The notes under the pieces were generated by a model that was not told where the DNA came from, did not search any database, and saw nothing but the letters and a program-made list of their open reading frames with translations. Positions 9,831-17,996 of a stretch of DNA of 64,000 nucleotides are shown one piece after another. How positions within the stretch are numbered: the stretch's first letter is position 1; every line of letters begins with the position of its first letter. The translations under genes were made by a program, and so were the position numbers. The DNA is from DATLWN01 sp964492895 (GTDB lineage Bacteria > Pseudomonadota > Zetaproteobacteria > Mariprofundales > Mariprofundaceae): assembly GCA_964492895.1 (NCBI GenBank), contig CAZBLR010000002.1, positions 62,001 through 126,000 on the forward strand. Direction: 5' to 3'.

Positions 9831-9864
9831 ATACCAGCCGCACGTGCACTTGACGATGCCGACG
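9831..9864 (-). pseudogene. Scar resembling the 3' end of acr3
   Basis: 34 bases just upstream of the degenerate arsC start (minus strand) match 10772-10805, the 3' end of acr3, at 31 of 34 positions by eye. Read in frame it gives GIVKCTCGWY, against GIVNRTRGWY in the intact transporter. It appears to be the remnant of a duplicated acr3-arsC pair. Confidence 0.6.
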
Positions 9865-9983
9865 GTGGGGCCGGGCCAGCATCCGCACACGCACGGCAAA
9901 GACCAGATCGGTGCAGCCGGTGCCTTGCGTCACGTCATGTCCGGCCAGCGCTGGCTATGATGTCGATCGGTAAGGAGGGCACC

Positions 9984-10307
9984 ATGAAACATCTGCCGTT
10001 GATCCTGTCCCTGTGTCTGGCCCTGTCCGCCTGCGCCACCGACGAGCAAACCCATGCCGCCGTCACGGGCGGTGCGGTCGGTGCGGCCGCCGGCGCCCTG
10101 ATGAGTGATCAGCCCGTGGAAGGGGCGATCGTCGGCGGTGCCATCGGCGCCGCGACCGGTGCCGTACTGGCCGATCCCAACCGGCGGGGCGATCGCAGGG
10201 AATATCGCCGCGATCGTGGTTGGCATCGGGGCGAATACCGGCGTGATGAAGGGGATGATGGCTATCGCCATGATCGCCGTCGCGACGACGGCGAGGGCGA
10301 TGACTGA
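9984..10307 (+). CDS. Glycine-zipper lipoprotein with charged repetitive tail
   Basis: 107-residue outer-membrane-type lipoprotein. A signal peptide ends in the lipobox LSAC (Cys at residue 18). A glycine-zipper segment follows (GGAVGAAAGALM and GGAIGAATGAVL, residues 32-65). The tail is made almost only of Arg, Asp, Glu, Gly and Tyr, with repeats such as EYRRDRG and EYRRDEG. An AGGAGG ribosome site precedes ATG 9984, and a TATGAT -10-like hexamer is at 9956-9961. It sits alone between two minus-strand ars genes. Glycine-zipper lipoproteins of the SlyB type are associated with envelope stress, but the role here is unknown. Confidence 0.8.
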   Translation: MKHLPLILSLCLALSACATDEQTHAAVTGGAVGAAAGALMSDQPVEGAIVGGAIGAATGAVLADPNRRGDRREYRRDRGWHRGEYRRDEGDDGYRHDRRRDDGEGDD

Positions 10308-10338
10308 GGCCGGCTCCACCGGAGCAACATCGATTCCC

Positions 10339-10749
10339 TTACGCCACGAACGCCTCGATGCGGGCGCGGATCTGGTCGCGCACGCGCCGGAACTCGGCCA
10401 TGATCTGATTCTCGCTGCCCGTGGCCCTGGCCGGATCGTCGAACGGCCAGTGCTGTTTGGCGCAGGCGGCCGGCACCGCCGGGCAGGTCTCGTCGGCATG
10501 ACCGCAGACCGTCACCAGCAGATCGAGATCGTCCAGCATCTGCGGCGTCACCACCTTCGAGGACTGGCCGCTGATGTCCACGCCGGCCTCACGCATCACG
10601 GCGATGGCGCGCGGGTTCTGACCGTGCGCCTCGATGCCGGCGCTCATCGCCTCGAAGCGGTCGCCGGCGAGAAAGCGCAGCCAGCCCTCGGCCATCTGCG
10701 AGCGGCAGGAATTGCCGGTACACAGGAACAGCACGCGCGTCTTAGGCAT
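10339..10749 (-). CDS. arsC: Arsenate reductase, thioredoxin-coupled
   Basis: 136-residue cytoplasmic enzyme reducing arsenate to arsenite. The P-loop CTGNSCRS gives Cys10 and Arg16. Cys82 and Cys89 stand where the resolving cysteines of the pI258-type enzyme are, and DDPA at 104-107 supplies the general acid. The set is complete. ATG at 10749 overlaps the acr3 end by 8 bases, so it is the second gene of an acr3-arsC operon. Confidence 0.94.
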   Translation of the reverse strand: MPKTRVLFLCTGNSCRSQMAEGWLRFLAGDRFEAMSAGIEAHGQNPRAIAVMREAGVDISGQSSKVVTPQMLDDLDLLVTVCGHADETCPAVPAACAKQHWPFDDPARATGSENQIMAEFRRVRDQIRARIEAFVA

Positions 10750-11794
10750 GGTTTCCCTCCTGCGCCAGGGCATACCAGCCGCGCGTGCGGTTGACGATGC
10801 CGACGACAGAGAGCATCACCGGCACCTCGACGAGTACGCCGACGACGGTGGCCAGTGCCGCTCCCGATTCGAAGCCGAACAGGGCGATGGCCGTGGCCAC
10901 GGCCAGCTCGAAGAAGTTCGAAGCGCCGATCAGGGCCGACGGCCCGGCCACGCTGTGCGCGACGCCGAGCCTGCGATTCAGCCAGTAGGCCAGCATTGAA
11001 TTGAAGTACACCTGCACCGTGATCGGCACGGCCAGCATCAGGATCACCAGCGGCTGGGCCAGGATCTCCCGACCCTGGAAGCCGAACAGCAGCACCACGG
11101 TGGCGATCAGCGCCGCCATCGAGGCCGGGTCCAAGCGATGCAGGACGTCGTCCAGCATGCCTTTCGCCAGCAGGATCCTGCGGCCCAGCCAGGCCAGCGC
11201 CACCGGGATGACGATGTACAGCAGCACCGACAGCAGCAGCGTGTCCCAGGGCACGTGGATGCGGGCCACCCCGAGCAGCAGGCCGACGATGGGGGCGAAG
11301 GCGAAGATCATGATCACGTCGTTTAGCGCCACCTGGGACAGGGTGAACTGCGGGTGGCCGCCAACCAGCCGGGACCAGACGAACACCATGGCCGTGCACG
11401 GGGCGGCGGCCAGCAGGATCAGGCCGGCGATGTAGGAATCGATCTTCGCCGCGTCGAGGTAGGGGGCGAACAGCAGGCGGATGAACAGGTAGCCGAGCAG
11501 TGCCATCGAGAACGGCTTGACCAGCCAGTTGACGGCCAGCGTCACGCCGATGCCGCGCCGGTGCTGCCACACCTCGTGCAGCGCCGAATAATCGATCTTC
11601 AGCAGCATCGGCAGGATCATGGCCCAGACCAGCGCCGCTACCGGCAGGTTGATGTGCGCGACCTGCAGATCGCCGAGCGTGTGGAACAGGGCGGGGAATC
11701 GCTCGCCGAGGCCGATGCCGGCTACGATGGCGAGCAGCACCCAGGCGCTGAGATAGCGGGCGAAGATGCCCATGGGTTTGTTTTCTTTGCTCAT
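10742..11794 (-). CDS. acr3: ACR3-family arsenite efflux transporter
   Basis: 350-residue, ten-helix inner-membrane permease that exports arsenite. The family cysteine is in LAAAPCTAMVFVWS, and the C-terminal GIVNRTRGWY is also typical. ATG 11794 (MSKENKPMG) is the likely start; ATG 11815 is possible but lies inside the promoter described next. No good ribosome site precedes either. It is co-transcribed with arsC. No ArsR gene adjoins; the only ArsR in the window is at 28190-28507. Confidence 0.93.
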   Translation of the reverse strand: MSKENKPMGIFARYLSAWVLLAIVAGIGLGERFPALFHTLGDLQVAHINLPVAALVWAMILPMLLKIDYSALHEVWQHRRGIGVTLAVNWLVKPFSMALLGYLFIRLLFAPYLDAAKIDSYIAGLILLAAAPCTAMVFVWSRLVGGHPQFTLSQVALNDVIMIFAFAPIVGLLLGVARIHVPWDTLLLSVLLYIVIPVALAWLGRRILLAKGMLDDVLHRLDPASMAALIATVVLLFGFQGREILAQPLVILMLAVPITVQVYFNSMLAYWLNRRLGVAHSVAGPSALIGASNFFELAVATAIALFGFESGAALATVVGVLVEVPVMLSVVGIVNRTRGWYALAQEGNHA

Positions 11795-11800
11795 GGCCGT

Positions 11801-11828
11801 ATCATATCCGTTCATCCAAATATGTAAA
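11801..11828 (-). promoter_or_regulatory. acr3-arsC promoter with ArsR-type inverted repeat
   Basis: On the minus strand, TTTACA (11823-11828) and TATGAT (11801-11806) are separated by 16 bases and form a sigma-70 type promoter. The spacer is spanned by the inverted repeat CATAT-N12-ATATG (11803-11824), the placement expected of an ArsR/SmtB operator. The region is strikingly AT-rich for this genome. Transcription would start at or next to the ATG at 11794. Confidence 0.55.
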
Positions 11829-11884
11829 TTTTTTCTGCCGGGGTGAAACCCCGGTGTCACAATGCCCCCCTAAGCTTCGGCGGC

Positions 11885-13615
11885 ATGATGCAGTGGTTCC
11901 GTACAAATGCGTCCGTAGCTCTGATGGTTCTGGGAGCCATCATTGGCCTGTGGCTTCTCCGCAAGCTGTGGGTCCGCCTGAGGCTGTCGCGCGCCAAGCA
12001 TCCATCGTTGCGCGGTCATGCCCGCTGGTCGCGGCGGGTGGCCCGGCTGGTCCCGTTCTTCGCGTACGACGAGCAGCGTTTTTACAGCTGCGATGGTGCC
12101 CCGGAGGCGGTCAGTCGGCAACGTCGCCTGGCCTTCGCGGAGCTGGCGGCACGCCTGCAGCAGCAGGCCCCGGCAAGCATTGCGTTCAGCGAGTCGCTGG
12201 CGTCCTCGATCTCGGACGTCCAGTTCACCGATGCCTACCGCGTGCCCTTTCCCTTCCGCAACCATGTGCGCCGGCACCTGAAGCTGGGCAGTGTGGTCGA
12301 GGAAACGGCCGATGTGCGCGTCAGGGACCTGGACGGCAACTGGCGATACGACCTGACCGGCGCCTACGGCGTCAACGTCTTCGGGTACGACTTCTACAAG
12401 GCATGCATGGAACAGGGCTGGGAGATGGTTCGGGGGCTGGGGCCGGTGCTCGGTCCGTATCACCCGGTGATCCGCGACAATGCCGAGCGGCTCAAGGCGA
12501 TCTCGGGGCAGGGCGAGGTGTCCTTCCACATGTCCGGCACCGAGGCGGTGATGCAGGCGGTGCGCATGGCCCGCTACCACACCGGCCGCACGCACCTGGT
12601 CATGCTGTGCGGGGCCTATCACGGCTGGTGGGACGGCGTGCAGCCCGGCGTAGGCGGTGAGCGCCGGACCGACGACGTCTACATGCTGCGGGACATGCAC
12701 GAGGCGACGCTGAAGGTACTGGAAACCCGGCACGACATCGCCTGCGTGCTGATCAATCCGCTGCAGTCGCTGCATCCGAACGCCGGGGCGGCCAGCGACG
12801 GCTCGCTGATCGCCAGCGACCGGCGGGCGGGCCTGGACCGCGAAGCCTATGCGGCGTGGCTCAAGAGGATCCGGGACGTCTGCAGCCGCCGCGGCATCGT
12901 ATTGATCTTCGACGAGGTGTTCACCGGCTTCCGGCTGGCCCACCGCGGGGCCCAGGCGTACTTCGGCGTGCAGGCGGATCTCGTGACCTACGGCAAGACC
13001 CTGGGCGGCGGCCTGCCGGTCGGCGTGCTGTGCGGCAGCCATGCCCTGATGAGGCGTTTCCGGGACGAGCAGCCGCTGAACATCAGCTTCGCCCGCGGCA
13101 CCTTCAATTCGCACCCCTTCGTCATGGCGTCGATGAACGCCTTCCTGCAGCGCATCGAGGCGCCCGAAATCCAGCAGCAGTACGCCGGGCTGGAGGCGCA
13201 GTGGAACGCGCGCGTCGAACGGCTGAACCGGCGCCTGGAGGCGGAGGGATTGCCGGTGCGCATCGCCCATCTGGTGTCGATCTGGACGATCCTGTACACC
13301 CGCCCTTCGCGCTACAACTGGATGTACCAGTACTACCTGCGCGCCGAGGGCATCGCCCTGAGCTGGGTCGGCAGCGGGCGCGTGATCATGAGCCACAACT
13401 TCGATGATGCGGCCTTCGACGAGGTCGTCGAACGCTTCGTGCGTGCGGGCCGGGCGATGCAGGACGGCGGCTGGTGGTGGCCGCGGCCGGGGATGACCGA
13501 CAAGGCCATCAAGCGGCAGCTGCTGCGCGAGATGGTGACGGCGCGCCTGCCGCTTCTGGCCCGCTTCTGGCGGGAGCCGCTGGCGCCCGAACCGACGGGG
13601 AGAGACGCGCCATGA
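11885..13615 (+). CDS. Membrane-anchored class III aminotransferase (glutamate-1-semialdehyde aminomutase-like)
   Basis: 576-residue PLP enzyme. It starts with a single membrane segment (residues 8-25, VALMVLGAIIGLW) and a basic stretch, unlike soluble HemL. The fold-type I core follows: HMSGTEAVMQAVRMAR, the aspartate in IFDEVFTGFR that holds the PLP ring nitrogen, and the Schiff-base lysine Lys371 (TYGKTLGGGLPVG). A C-terminal extension of about 60 residues is extra. ATG 11885 was chosen because the longer frame start at 11843 lies in the acr3 promoter region. It overlaps the next gene by ATGA. The substrate is unknown; context suggests a lipid- or sugar-linked keto compound rather than heme synthesis. 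Confidence 0.85.
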   Translation: MMQWFRTNASVALMVLGAIIGLWLLRKLWVRLRLSRAKHPSLRGHARWSRRVARLVPFFAYDEQRFYSCDGAPEAVSRQRRLAFAELAARLQQQAPASIAFSESLASSISDVQFTDAYRVPFPFRNHVRRHLKLGSVVEETADVRVRDLDGNWRYDLTGAYGVNVFGYDFYKACMEQGWEMVRGLGPVLGPYHPVIRDNAERLKAISGQGEVSFHMSGTEAVMQAVRMARYHTGRTHLVMLCGAYHGWWDGVQPGVGGERRTDDVYMLRDMHEATLKVLETRHDIACVLINPLQSLHPNAGAASDGSLIASDRRAGLDREAYAAWLKRIRDVCSRRGIVLIFDEVFTGFRLAHRGAQAYFGVQADLVTYGKTLGGGLPVGVLCGSHALMRRFRDEQPLNISFARGTFNSHPFVMASMNAFLQRIEAPEIQQQYAGLEAQWNARVERLNRRLEAEGLPVRIAHLVSIWTILYTRPSRYNWMYQYYLRAEGIALSWVGSGRVIMSHNFDDAAFDEVVERFVRAGRAMQDGGWWWPRPGMTDKAIKRQLLREMVTARLPLLARFWREPLAPEPTGRDAP

Positions 13616-16290
13616 TCGATTTCATCCACAGCCAGGGCATGGGCGAGTTCCGCCAGTCGCTGTACCGGGAGCTCAAGGGCTACCTCGACGAGCAGCGGTT
13701 GCAGAGCGATCCGGCCAACTGCCTCAGGCTGGACATGCACTGCCACGATAAGAACAGCGACGTGCCGGACGAGCTGTGGGGGCGCATCCTGGGCCTGCCG
13801 GAAACCTGGCTGAAGACCGGCAAGCTGGTGAAATGCCTGAAGGGCAACGGCTGCGACGTCATCACCGTGACCAACCACAACAACGCCCGCTCGTGCTGGG
13901 AGCTGCGCGACAAGGGCGAGGATGTACTGGTCGGTGCGGAGTTCACCTGCCACTTCCCCGAGTACCAGCTGTTCGTGCACGTGCTGGCCTACGGCTTCAC
14001 GCCGGAGCAGGAGGCGGAACTCAACCGCCGGCGCGAGAACATCTACGGCTTCGTGCGCTATGCCGCGGCCGAGGACATCCCGCTGGTGCTGCCGCATCCG
14101 ATGTATTTCTATACGCGCAACGACCATATCGACCTGGAGCTGTTCGAGAAGCTGGCCGTGCTGTTCGAGCGCTTCGAGCTGGTCAACGGCCAGCGCGACC
14201 AGTGGCAGAGTGTGCTGACGCTGAACTGGATCCGCGGCATCACGCCCGAGAAGATCCGCGACTGGGCGGCCAAGCATGACCTGGATCCGGCCGAGTTCGG
14301 CGTCGATCCGGAGCGGCCCAAGGTGATGACGGGCGGCTCGGACGACCACATGGGCATTTTCGCTGGCGAGTGCGGTTCGCTGCTGCACGTGCCCGACCTG
14401 GCCGAGCGCCTGAAGACGCAGAAGCCGTCGGAACTGGCGCTCGAGGCGATCCGGGCCGGTCGCATCCGCCCGTACGGCAGCGTCGGCGAGAACCAGCGCC
14501 TGAACATCGCCCTGCTCGACTATTTCGCGCAGGTGGCGACGCACATCAAGGATCCGGGGCTGCTGCGCATCCTGTTCCACCGCGGCGAGACCTCGGACAA
14601 GGTGGCCTGCTTCACGATCAGCAACCTGATGCTGGAGATGCGGAAGCACAAGAACACCCAGAAGTTCTACGACGCCATCCACGGCGCCCTGCACGGCAAG
14701 AAGGTCAAGAAGCTGGTCAAGTGGAACGCCAAGAAGGACTACCGCTTCTGCATCGACTACCTGGAGCAGATCGCCGAAAGCAGGAACAAGTCCCCCGAGG
14801 CCTTCATGGCCACGGTCAGCCGTGCCATCCCCGAACTCATCGCCGGCCTGAGCCGGTTGATCATCTCGCGTCTGGAGAAATCGGGGCTGGGCGGCTCGAA
14901 GCACAAGCTCAGCAAGCTCACCAGCGAGGAGATCGTGCGGCATTTCGAGGTCCCGAGCCAGCTGACTTCGCTGGTGTTCGGCAGCGACAGCCGGCAGGCG
15001 GGCCTGAGCAAGCTGAATGTCAGCATGGTGCTCGACAGCCTGTCCTTCCCGGTGCTGGTCAGCATCGTGCTGCTGGGAACGTCGATGGGCAGCACGCGCC
15101 TGCTGTACCAGAACCGCCAGTTCCTGAACGATTTCGCCGATCACATCGGCAACAGCCATTTCCCCCGGCGTGCCCTGTACCTGACGGATACGCTGCGCGA
15201 CAAGAACGGCGTCTCCAGCTCGCTGAGCGGCAAACTTGCGGAGATCCAGCGCCAGGACCTGCCCATCGACTTCCTGATCTGCCACGCCGACGCGGCGCCG
15301 GAACCGCACCTGCACGTGGTGCGGCCGCTGACCAGCTTCTCGTTCCCGGACCTCGGCGAGCAGGAGCTGCGCGTGCCCGACGTCATGGAGATCGCCCGCA
15401 TCTTCTACGAGGGCGGCTACGACCGCATCGTCTGCTCCACCGAGGGGCCAATGGCCATCATGTCGCTGCTGATCAAGCACATGTTCAACGTGCCCAATTA
15501 CTTCTTCATGCATACCGACTGGCTGGACTTCATCAAGGACAATACCGACCTGAACCAGCACGAGCGGGACCGCATCCGCCGGGCCCTGCGCTTCTTCTAC
15601 AAGCTGTACAAGGGCGTGTTCGTGCTCAACAACGACCATCGCGACTGGCTGATCGGGCACGAGATGCAGCTCGACGAGGACGCCGTGATGCTGACGGCCC
15701 ACCACACGCAGCCGCGCGATGCGGGCGTGACGCCGGTCGACAAGTCCGCGCTGTTCCCCGATGCCGGCGCCGACACGCCGGTGTTGCTGGCGGCCGGTCG
15801 CCTGAGCCGGGAGAAGGGCATCTTCGACTTGCCCGGGATCATGGCGCGGGTACGGGAGCGCCTGCCGGATGCGCGCCTCGTGGTCGCCGGAACCGGCCCG
15901 GCCGAAGCCGAGCTGAAGAAGCAGCTGCCGGATGCGCTGTTCCTCGGCTGGGTCGACAAGCCGCGCATCCGCGAGCTCTATGCCGGCCTCGACCTGTTCG
16001 TGTTCCCGTCCCGCTTCGACACCTTCGGCAACGTCGTGCTCGAAGCCTTCACCTACGGCATGCCGGTGGTCGCCTACAACTGCAAGGGGCCGAAGGACAT
16101 CATCGAGGATGGGAGCAGCGGCTATCTGGTCGACGACGTGGTCGGGATGGGCGAACGCATCACGGGCTTCTTCGCCGACGATGCGGCTCGCCAGGCCATG
16201 CGCGAGCAGGCCATGCGCCGCAGCCAGGCCTACCAGGCGGAACCGATCATGCAGCGCTTCCTGATCGATCTGGGGCTGGCCGATGCATAA
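13612..16290 (+). CDS. PHP-domain / GT4 glycosyltransferase fusion
   Basis: 892-residue two-enzyme protein. The N-terminal third is a PHP-type metal-dependent phosphoesterase. It has DMHCHDKNSD (His43, His45), TVTNHN (88-90, Asn where Asp is usual), GAEF (Glu110), PHP (His162) and GGSDDH (Asp244, His246). A helical middle of unknown nature follows. From about residue 720 there is a GT-B family 4 glycosyltransferase C-domain (LLAAGRLSREKG, then FPSRFDTFGNVVLEAF). ATG 13612 overlaps the aminotransferase stop. It probably transfers a sugar from a nucleotide donor and hydrolyses a phosphoester in the same pathway; substrates are not known. Confidence 0.87.
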   Translation: MIDFIHSQGMGEFRQSLYRELKGYLDEQRLQSDPANCLRLDMHCHDKNSDVPDELWGRILGLPETWLKTGKLVKCLKGNGCDVITVTNHNNARSCWELRDKGEDVLVGAEFTCHFPEYQLFVHVLAYGFTPEQEAELNRRRENIYGFVRYAAAEDIPLVLPHPMYFYTRNDHIDLELFEKLAVLFERFELVNGQRDQWQSVLTLNWIRGITPEKIRDWAAKHDLDPAEFGVDPERPKVMTGGSDDHMGIFAGECGSLLHVPDLAERLKTQKPSELALEAIRAGRIRPYGSVGENQRLNIALLDYFAQVATHIKDPGLLRILFHRGETSDKVACFTISNLMLEMRKHKNTQKFYDAIHGALHGKKVKKLVKWNAKKDYRFCIDYLEQIAESRNKSPEAFMATVSRAIPELIAGLSRLIISRLEKSGLGGSKHKLSKLTSEEIVRHFEVPSQLTSLVFGSDSRQAGLSKLNVSMVLDSLSFPVLVSIVLLGTSMGSTRLLYQNRQFLNDFADHIGNSHFPRRALYLTDTLRDKNGVSSSLSGKLAEIQRQDLPIDFLICHADAAPEPHLHVVRPLTSFSFPDLGEQELRVPDVMEIARIFYEGGYDRIVCSTEGPMAIMSLLIKHMFNVPNYFFMHTDWLDFIKDNTDLNQHERDRIRRALRFFYKLYKGVFVLNNDHRDWLIGHEMQLDEDAVMLTAHHTQPRDAGVTPVDKSALFPDAGADTPVLLAAGRLSREKGIFDLPGIMARVRERLPDARLVVAGTGPAEAELKKQLPDALFLGWVDKPRIRELYAGLDLFVFPSRFDTFGNVVLEAFTYGMPVVAYNCKGPKDIIEDGSSGYLVDDVVGMGERITGFFADDAARQAMREQAMRRSQAYQAEPIMQRFLIDLGLADA

Positions 16291-17230
16291 GGCCATGCGC
16301 CCACGCCTGCCGAAGCGTCTGCCCCGGCCCAGGCGCTGGCCGATGCGCCGGCGCGGGCCGCGGCCACTGCATGCGCTGAGCTGGCGCGAGCGCATGAATT
16401 TCCTGGTGACCAACCGCGTGCCGCGCAAGGCGCTGACGCACTGGATGGGATGGTACAGCGGCATCGAGAGCCCGCGGCTGACGCGCGTGTCCATCCGTGT
16501 CTGGCGCCTGTTCGCACGCGACCTGGATCTGAAGGAGTCGAAACACCGCGTCTTCACCAGCCTGCACGACTGCTTCGTGCGCGAGCTCAAGGACGGGGCG
16601 CGTCCGGTCGATCCGCGGCCCGGCATCGTGGTCAGCCCCTGCGATGCCATCGTCGGCACCTGCGGCACCATCGAAGGGACGACGGTGTACCAGGCCAAGG
16701 GATTCCCGTACGAGCTGGCGGAGTTGATCCCCGATCCCGGGCTGCGCGAGCGCTACCGCGACGGCGTCTACGTCACGCTGCGCCTGAAATCGAGCATGTA
16801 CCACCGCTTCCATGCCCCGGTGGATTGCGAGGTGCGGGCCATCGACTACATCTCCGGCGACACCTGGAACGTCAACCCGCCGGCGCTCAAGCGCATCGAG
16901 AAGCTCTATTGCCGCAACGAGCGGGCCGTGGTGCCCCTGCACGGCGAGGACGGGGAGAACGACATCATGCTGGTGCCGGTCGCCGCCATCCTCGTGGCCA
17001 GCATGCGTTTCCATTGCCTGGAAAACGATCTGAACCTGCGGTATCGCGGCCCGAACCGCCTTTCCTGTTATGCGCAGTTCCGCAAGGGCGACGAGATGGG
17101 GTACTTCCGGCACGGCTCGACCATCATCCTGTTCGCCACCCATCGCTACGCCCTGTGCCCGCACGTGCACAGCGGCATGCATATCCGCATGGGCGAGGCC
17201 CTGTTGACCACAGCGGGGCACGCATCGTGA
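16283..17230 (+). CDS. Phosphatidylserine-decarboxylase-like pyruvoyl enzyme
   Basis: 315-residue member of the PSD family, which removes the carboxyl group of phosphatidylserine using a pyruvoyl group made by self-cleavage. The Asp-His-Ser set is intact: SPCDAIVG, YHRFHAP, and the cleavage motif GYFRHGST with Ser279. A highly basic N-terminal tail of about 35 residues could bind the membrane. The ATG lies inside the stop region of the preceding gene. The standard motif is LGST and here it is HGST, as in some PSD paralogues. It may act on phosphatidylserine or on a related serine-containing lipid of this cluster. Confidence 0.87.
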   Translation: MHKAMRPRLPKRLPRPRRWPMRRRGPRPLHALSWRERMNFLVTNRVPRKALTHWMGWYSGIESPRLTRVSIRVWRLFARDLDLKESKHRVFTSLHDCFVRELKDGARPVDPRPGIVVSPCDAIVGTCGTIEGTTVYQAKGFPYELAELIPDPGLRERYRDGVYVTLRLKSSMYHRFHAPVDCEVRAIDYISGDTWNVNPPALKRIEKLYCRNERAVVPLHGEDGENDIMLVPVAAILVASMRFHCLENDLNLRYRGPNRLSCYAQFRKGDEMGYFRHGSTIILFATHRYALCPHVHSGMHIRMGEALLTTAGHAS

Positions 17231-17254
17231 CCAGCTCCTGACATGCGACTGACA

Positions 17255-17273
17255 CCGGCATGTCACATGCCGG
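17255..17273. repeat. Perfect palindromic hairpin between the psd-like and Mpo1-like genes
   Basis: CCGGCATG / CATGCCGG, 8 bp each side of a TCA loop, in the 82-base gap of an otherwise tightly overlapping gene cluster. There is no T-tract, so it may be a processing or stability hairpin or a protein-binding site rather than a terminator. Confidence 0.5.
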
Positions 17274-17312
17274 GGCGAGCGTTGGCCGAAATACCTTCGG
17301 GGGATGACTACC

Positions 17313-17936
17313 ATGGAAATCATGCAGGAACTGCGCAAGCAGCGCTGGGACGACCACCGCTTCTACCACCAGAACCGTATCAATCAGACCCTGCACCTGT
17401 GGAGTGCCATGTGTTTTGTCACCAGCTACGTGTGGCTGTTTTTCGATCCGGCCATGGCCGTGCTGTTCGGCTGGGTGATCGGCCAGCTGCCCCGCCAGGC
17501 CGGGCACTTCTTCTTCGAGTCGCATGATTTCGACGAGGTCAACCAGGCCACGCACGAATACAAGGAGAGCGTCAAGCCCGGCTACAACCTGAAGCGCAAG
17601 GTGGTGCTGCTCTCCATCTGGATCGGGGGTTCGATCCTGCTGTATCTCGAGCCTTCGCTGTGGGGCCTGCTCAGCGCGGAGCAGGTGGCCCAGGGCTTTT
17701 TGCACAATCTCGGCATGTACTGGCTGGCCGTGACCGTCGGCGCCCTGCTGTTCCGCACGTTCCAGCTCATGTTCAAGGTGAATGTCCGGCATGGCCTCGC
17801 ATGGTTCGTCAAGATCCTCACCGATCCGTTCCACGACATCATGATCTACTACAAGGCGCCGTATTACCTGCTGAAGGGCGAGATGTTCGACGACATGAGC
17901 CACTGGTACGACAAGTCCCTGCAGACCGGTGTATAA
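17313..17936 (+). CDS. Mpo1-like (DUF962-type) integral membrane protein
   Basis: 207-residue membrane protein with about four hydrophobic segments. Two motifs match the Mpo1/YGL010w family: HQNRINQTLH near residues 16-25, and GQLPRQAGHFFFES near 53-66. Both hold the histidines and glutamate thought to bind iron in the yeast enzyme, a 2-hydroxy fatty acid dioxygenase of sphingoid-base breakdown. The protein is longer than usual bacterial members. ATG 17313 has GGGGGA eight bases upstream; ATG 17304 is possible but directly abuts that site. The context with PSD-like and glycosyltransferase genes agrees with a lipid substrate. Confidence 0.72.
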   Translation: MEIMQELRKQRWDDHRFYHQNRINQTLHLWSAMCFVTSYVWLFFDPAMAVLFGWVIGQLPRQAGHFFFESHDFDEVNQATHEYKESVKPGYNLKRKVVLLSIWIGGSILLYLEPSLWGLLSAEQVAQGFLHNLGMYWLAVTVGALLFRTFQLMFKVNVRHGLAWFVKILTDPFHDIMIYYKAPYYLLKGEMFDDMSHWYDKSLQTGV

Positions 17937-17996
17937 GGCAGTCCTCCGGGGAGGCGGGGCTTGCCGCCTTCCCGACTTTCCCGTCCGGAATCAGCC

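Noticed and set aside
11885..13615. Naming the aminotransferase hemL
   Set aside because: Membrane anchor, extra C-terminus and lipid-gene context do not fit tetrapyrrole synthesis despite similar PLP motifs.
13333..16698. Open frame of 1121 codons on the minus strand
   Set aside because: Lies antisense to the PHP-glycosyltransferase and neighbours; the translation is His/Arg/Gln-rich with no domain, as expected opposite GC-rich codons.
17950..17972. GGCGG/CCGCC hairpin before ugd as a terminator
   Set aside because: Only about 6 bp with no T-tract, and composition alone makes such stems common; not listed.
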